Positions 62,499 to 64,000 of a stretch of DNA of 64,000 nt are shown one piece after another. Position 1 is the first letter of the stretch; each line of letters opens with the position of its first letter. Source of the stretch: Pseudomonas eucalypticola (GTDB lineage Bacteria > Pseudomonadota > Gammaproteobacteria > Pseudomonadales > Pseudomonadaceae); contig NZ_CP056030.1 of assembly GCF_013374995.1 (NCBI RefSeq), positions 5,798,501-5,862,500 on the forward strand. Reading direction: 5' to 3'. Made by a program: the position numbers and the translations under genes. The notes under the pieces are model-generated. The model was not told where the DNA came from. It was given only the letters and a program-made list of their open reading frames with translations, and searched no databases.

Positions 62499-63424
62499 AC
62501 AGCAGACCCGAAAGCGACATCATGAAAAACTGGGGCCCGGCACGCGAGCCGCTGCTGAGCATCGTCTGCCCTACCTACAACCACGAACACTTCGTGGCTC
62601 AGACGCTGGACAGCTTCCTGGCCCAGCAGACCGACTTCCCGTTCGAAGTCGTCATCAACGATGACTGCTCCACCGACGGTACCGCGGCCATCGTCGCCGA
62701 CTATGCCCGGCGCTACCCCGGCATCATCCGCCCGCAGTTCCAGAGCGAGAACCAGTACCAGCAAGGCAACCATCCTTGCCCCGGCCTGTTTCGCCTGTCG
62801 CGCGGCAAGTACATCGCGTTCTGCGAAGGCGATGACTACTGGACCGACCCTTTCAAACTGCAAAAGCAGGTCGACTTCCTCGAGCACCACCTGGATTACG
62901 TGATCACTTACCACGACGCCGTGGCGTTCAACGAGCACGGCATGCAGGGGGTGCAGTTGCAGGGCAAGGGCCAGCGCGATGCCACCAGCCTGGAGTTGAT
63001 GCAGGGGCGGCCCATTTCCACCCTCACCACTTGCTTTCGCAACGTGCTGCACGAAATGCCCCGCGAACTGGCGGGCGCGCCACTGACTGACCTGGTGTGG
63101 TGGGCCCTGCTGGGGGCCCACGGCAAGGGCAAGTACCTGGGTGACATCGCGCCCGCGGCCTACCGGGTACACAGCGGCGGCGTGTTCTCCATGCGCTCGG
63201 ACAAGAAGAAGTTGCAGATGACCCTGCACACCTATGGCGCATTGGCCAATTACTACTTTCGCATTGGCAACGTGCCGCTCTACGAGCACTGCCAGGTGCA
63301 GCTGTTCGGCCTGTCGATCTCCGCCATTTCGCCCCTGAAGAAACTGCTGGCCCTGGCCCTGGTGGCCCGCAATGTCAGCGTCAACCTGCTGCGCCGCGCC
63401 ACCTCGTCGACCGCCCGGGGCTGA
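62495..63424 (+). CDS. Family 2 glycosyltransferase
   Basis: 309 residues, GT-A fold. SIVCPTYNHEHFVAQTLDS is the N-terminal nucleotide-binding strand. INDDCSTDGTAAIV and later FCEGDDYWTDPFKLQKQ supply the acidic metal-binding motifs. VHSGGVFSMRSD lies near the end of the catalytic domain, and a C-terminal amphipathic, basic helix suggests membrane association. Donor and acceptor unknown. ATG 62495 gives a 4-nt overlap with the flippase; an alternative ATG is at 62522. Confidence 0.88.
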   Translation: MNSRPESDIMKNWGPAREPLLSIVCPTYNHEHFVAQTLDSFLAQQTDFPFEVVINDDCSTDGTAAIVADYARRYPGIIRPQFQSENQYQQGNHPCPGLFRLSRGKYIAFCEGDDYWTDPFKLQKQVDFLEHHLDYVITYHDAVAFNEHGMQGVQLQGKGQRDATSLELMQGRPISTLTTCFRNVLHEMPRELAGAPLTDLVWWALLGAHGKGKYLGDIAPAAYRVHSGGVFSMRSDKKKLQMTLHTYGALANYYFRIGNVPLYEHCQVQLFGLSISAISPLKKLLALALVARNVSVNLLRRATSSTARG

Positions 63425-63460
63425 GCCGCCCGCCTACCTGAGTATTGAGGATCAATAAAA

Positions 63461-64000
63461 ATGACTGCGATGAACCGCTCCTCCCTTGAGCACTACCAGG
63501 ACACTCAGTTAGACCTGGCGACCCTGTTGCGCACCCTGATCGACCACAAGCGCCTGATCGCGGGCGTGGTAGGCAGCTTCGCGGTGGCGGGCCTGGCTTT
63601 CGCCTTCCTGGCCACGCCCAGCTACCAGGCCAACGTGATGATCCAGATCGAACCCCGGCGAGTGGGGCTGGACAACACGCCCGAGATCAACACCAAGCCC
63701 AACGCCGTGTCCCAGGCGACTGCCGAGATCGAACTGATCCGCTCGCGCGCCGTGCTGGGCCAGGTGGTCAACGAGCTGAACCTGGACGTGGTCCACAAGC
63801 CCAACTACCTGCCGGGCATCGGTGCCTTCATGGCCCGCCACTTCAAGCCTACCGCCAATGAGCCGCTGGCCGCGCCCCTGCTGGGCTTGGACAGCTTTGC
63901 CTGGGGCGGTGAGAAACTGGACGTGTCGACCCTGGAAGTGCCCGAAAGCCTGCTAGGCAAGAAAATGACCCTGGTGGCCGGCGAACACGGCCAATACCGG
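63461..64000 (+). CDS. Wzz/Wzc-type polysaccharide co-polymerase, N-terminal fragment
   Basis: The first 180 residues; the gene continues beyond the window. After a short cytoplasmic start (LDLATLLRTLIDHKRLI) comes a membrane helix (GVVGSFAVAGLAFAFLA) and the Wzz periplasmic segment (SYQANVMIQIEPRRVG), followed by AEIELIRSRAVLGQVVNEL, typical of Wzc/GNVR domains. Length of the extracytoplasmic part and context favour a Wzc-type tyrosine kinase for exopolysaccharide, but the C-terminal kinase is not visible. GAGG lies 12 nt before the ATG, an unusually long distance. Confidence 0.85.
   Translation, partial: MTAMNRSSLEHYQDTQLDLATLLRTLIDHKRLIAGVVGSFAVAGLAFAFLATPSYQANVMIQIEPRRVGLDNTPEINTKPNAVSQATAEIELIRSRAVLGQVVNELNLDVVHKPNYLPGIGAFMARHFKPTANEPLAAPLLGLDSFAWGGEKLDVSTLEVPESLLGKKMTLVAGEHGQYR

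Overview
The window is a G+C-rich chromosomal segment from a Pseudomonas of the P. putida group. Support comes from the gene content and order (anmK-erpA-argC, coq7-vfr-trpCDGE-gph-rpe, djlA-murU-amgK, lptD-surA-pdxA-rsmA-apaG-apaH, tsaD-rpsU-dnaG-rpoD), the prkA-yeaH-spoVR trio, a davBA lysine-catabolism pair, and many GTG or TTG starts with tight overlaps. Most of it (1-58.4 kb) is conserved core genome. The last 5.6 kb is the start of an accessory polysaccharide cluster that runs off the right edge.

Layout. 0-7.3 kb: end of an M23 peptidase, anmK, erpA and argC (reverse), hemJ, a nitronate monooxygenase, a DUF805 protein, an SDR, a HIT protein and coq7. 7.3-14.9 kb: OsmC-like protein, vfr, a lipoate-ligase-like protein, then the contiguous reverse run rpe-gph-trpE-trpG-trpD-trpC, with a Trp-rich leader between gph and trpE. 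15-24 kb: iron alcohol dehydrogenase, a complete polyamine-type ABC importer, and a LuxR-type two-component system whose kinase carries a periplasmic solute-binding sensor. 24-27.5 kb: DUF3530, djlA, murU and amgK. 27.6-35.3 kb: the lptD-surA-pdxA-rsmA-apaG-apaH superoperon and glpE. 35.3-40.5 kb: prkA-yeaH-spoVR. 40.5-49 kb: cca, folK and folB, plsY, tsaD, and the macromolecular-synthesis operon rpsU-dnaG-rpoD. 49-55.2 kb: a 1244-residue PAS/GGDEF/EAL protein, tRNA-Ile2, an epimerase, and a cobalamin riboswitch driving cbtBA. 55.3-58.4 kb: an Lrp-type regulator with davB-davA. 58.45-64 kb: a 600-nt AT-richer leader carrying a JUMPstart/ops-like element, then a 2OG-oxygenase-like protein, a sugar aminotransferase, a Wzx-like flippase, a family-2 glycosyltransferase and the N-terminus of a Wzz/Wzc-like protein.

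How the genes work together. AnmK, AmgK and MurU are parts of the peptidoglycan-sugar recycling route typical of pseudomonads. LptD and SurA serve outer-membrane assembly. TrpE, G, D and C cover most of tryptophan synthesis from chorismate, and the Trp codons at the gph 3' end look like an attenuation sensor. DavB and DavA convert L-lysine to 5-aminovalerate. CbtB and CbtA are probably cobalt import under B12 control. The terminal cluster looks like a Wzx/Wzy-type exopolysaccharide or capsule operon; its ops-like element suggests RfaH-type antitermination.

Most striking observations: the ops/JUMPstart-like element at about 58.9 kb, the fusion of the gph 3' end with a trpE leader peptide, the empty trpE-trpG junction (a classical tailocin site), a CCA-adding enzyme whose HD motif has lost its His-Asp pair, and an uncharacterised 2OG-Fe(II)-oxygenase-like protein heading the polysaccharide operon. 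No CRISPR array, insertion sequence, integrase or prophage gene was seen.
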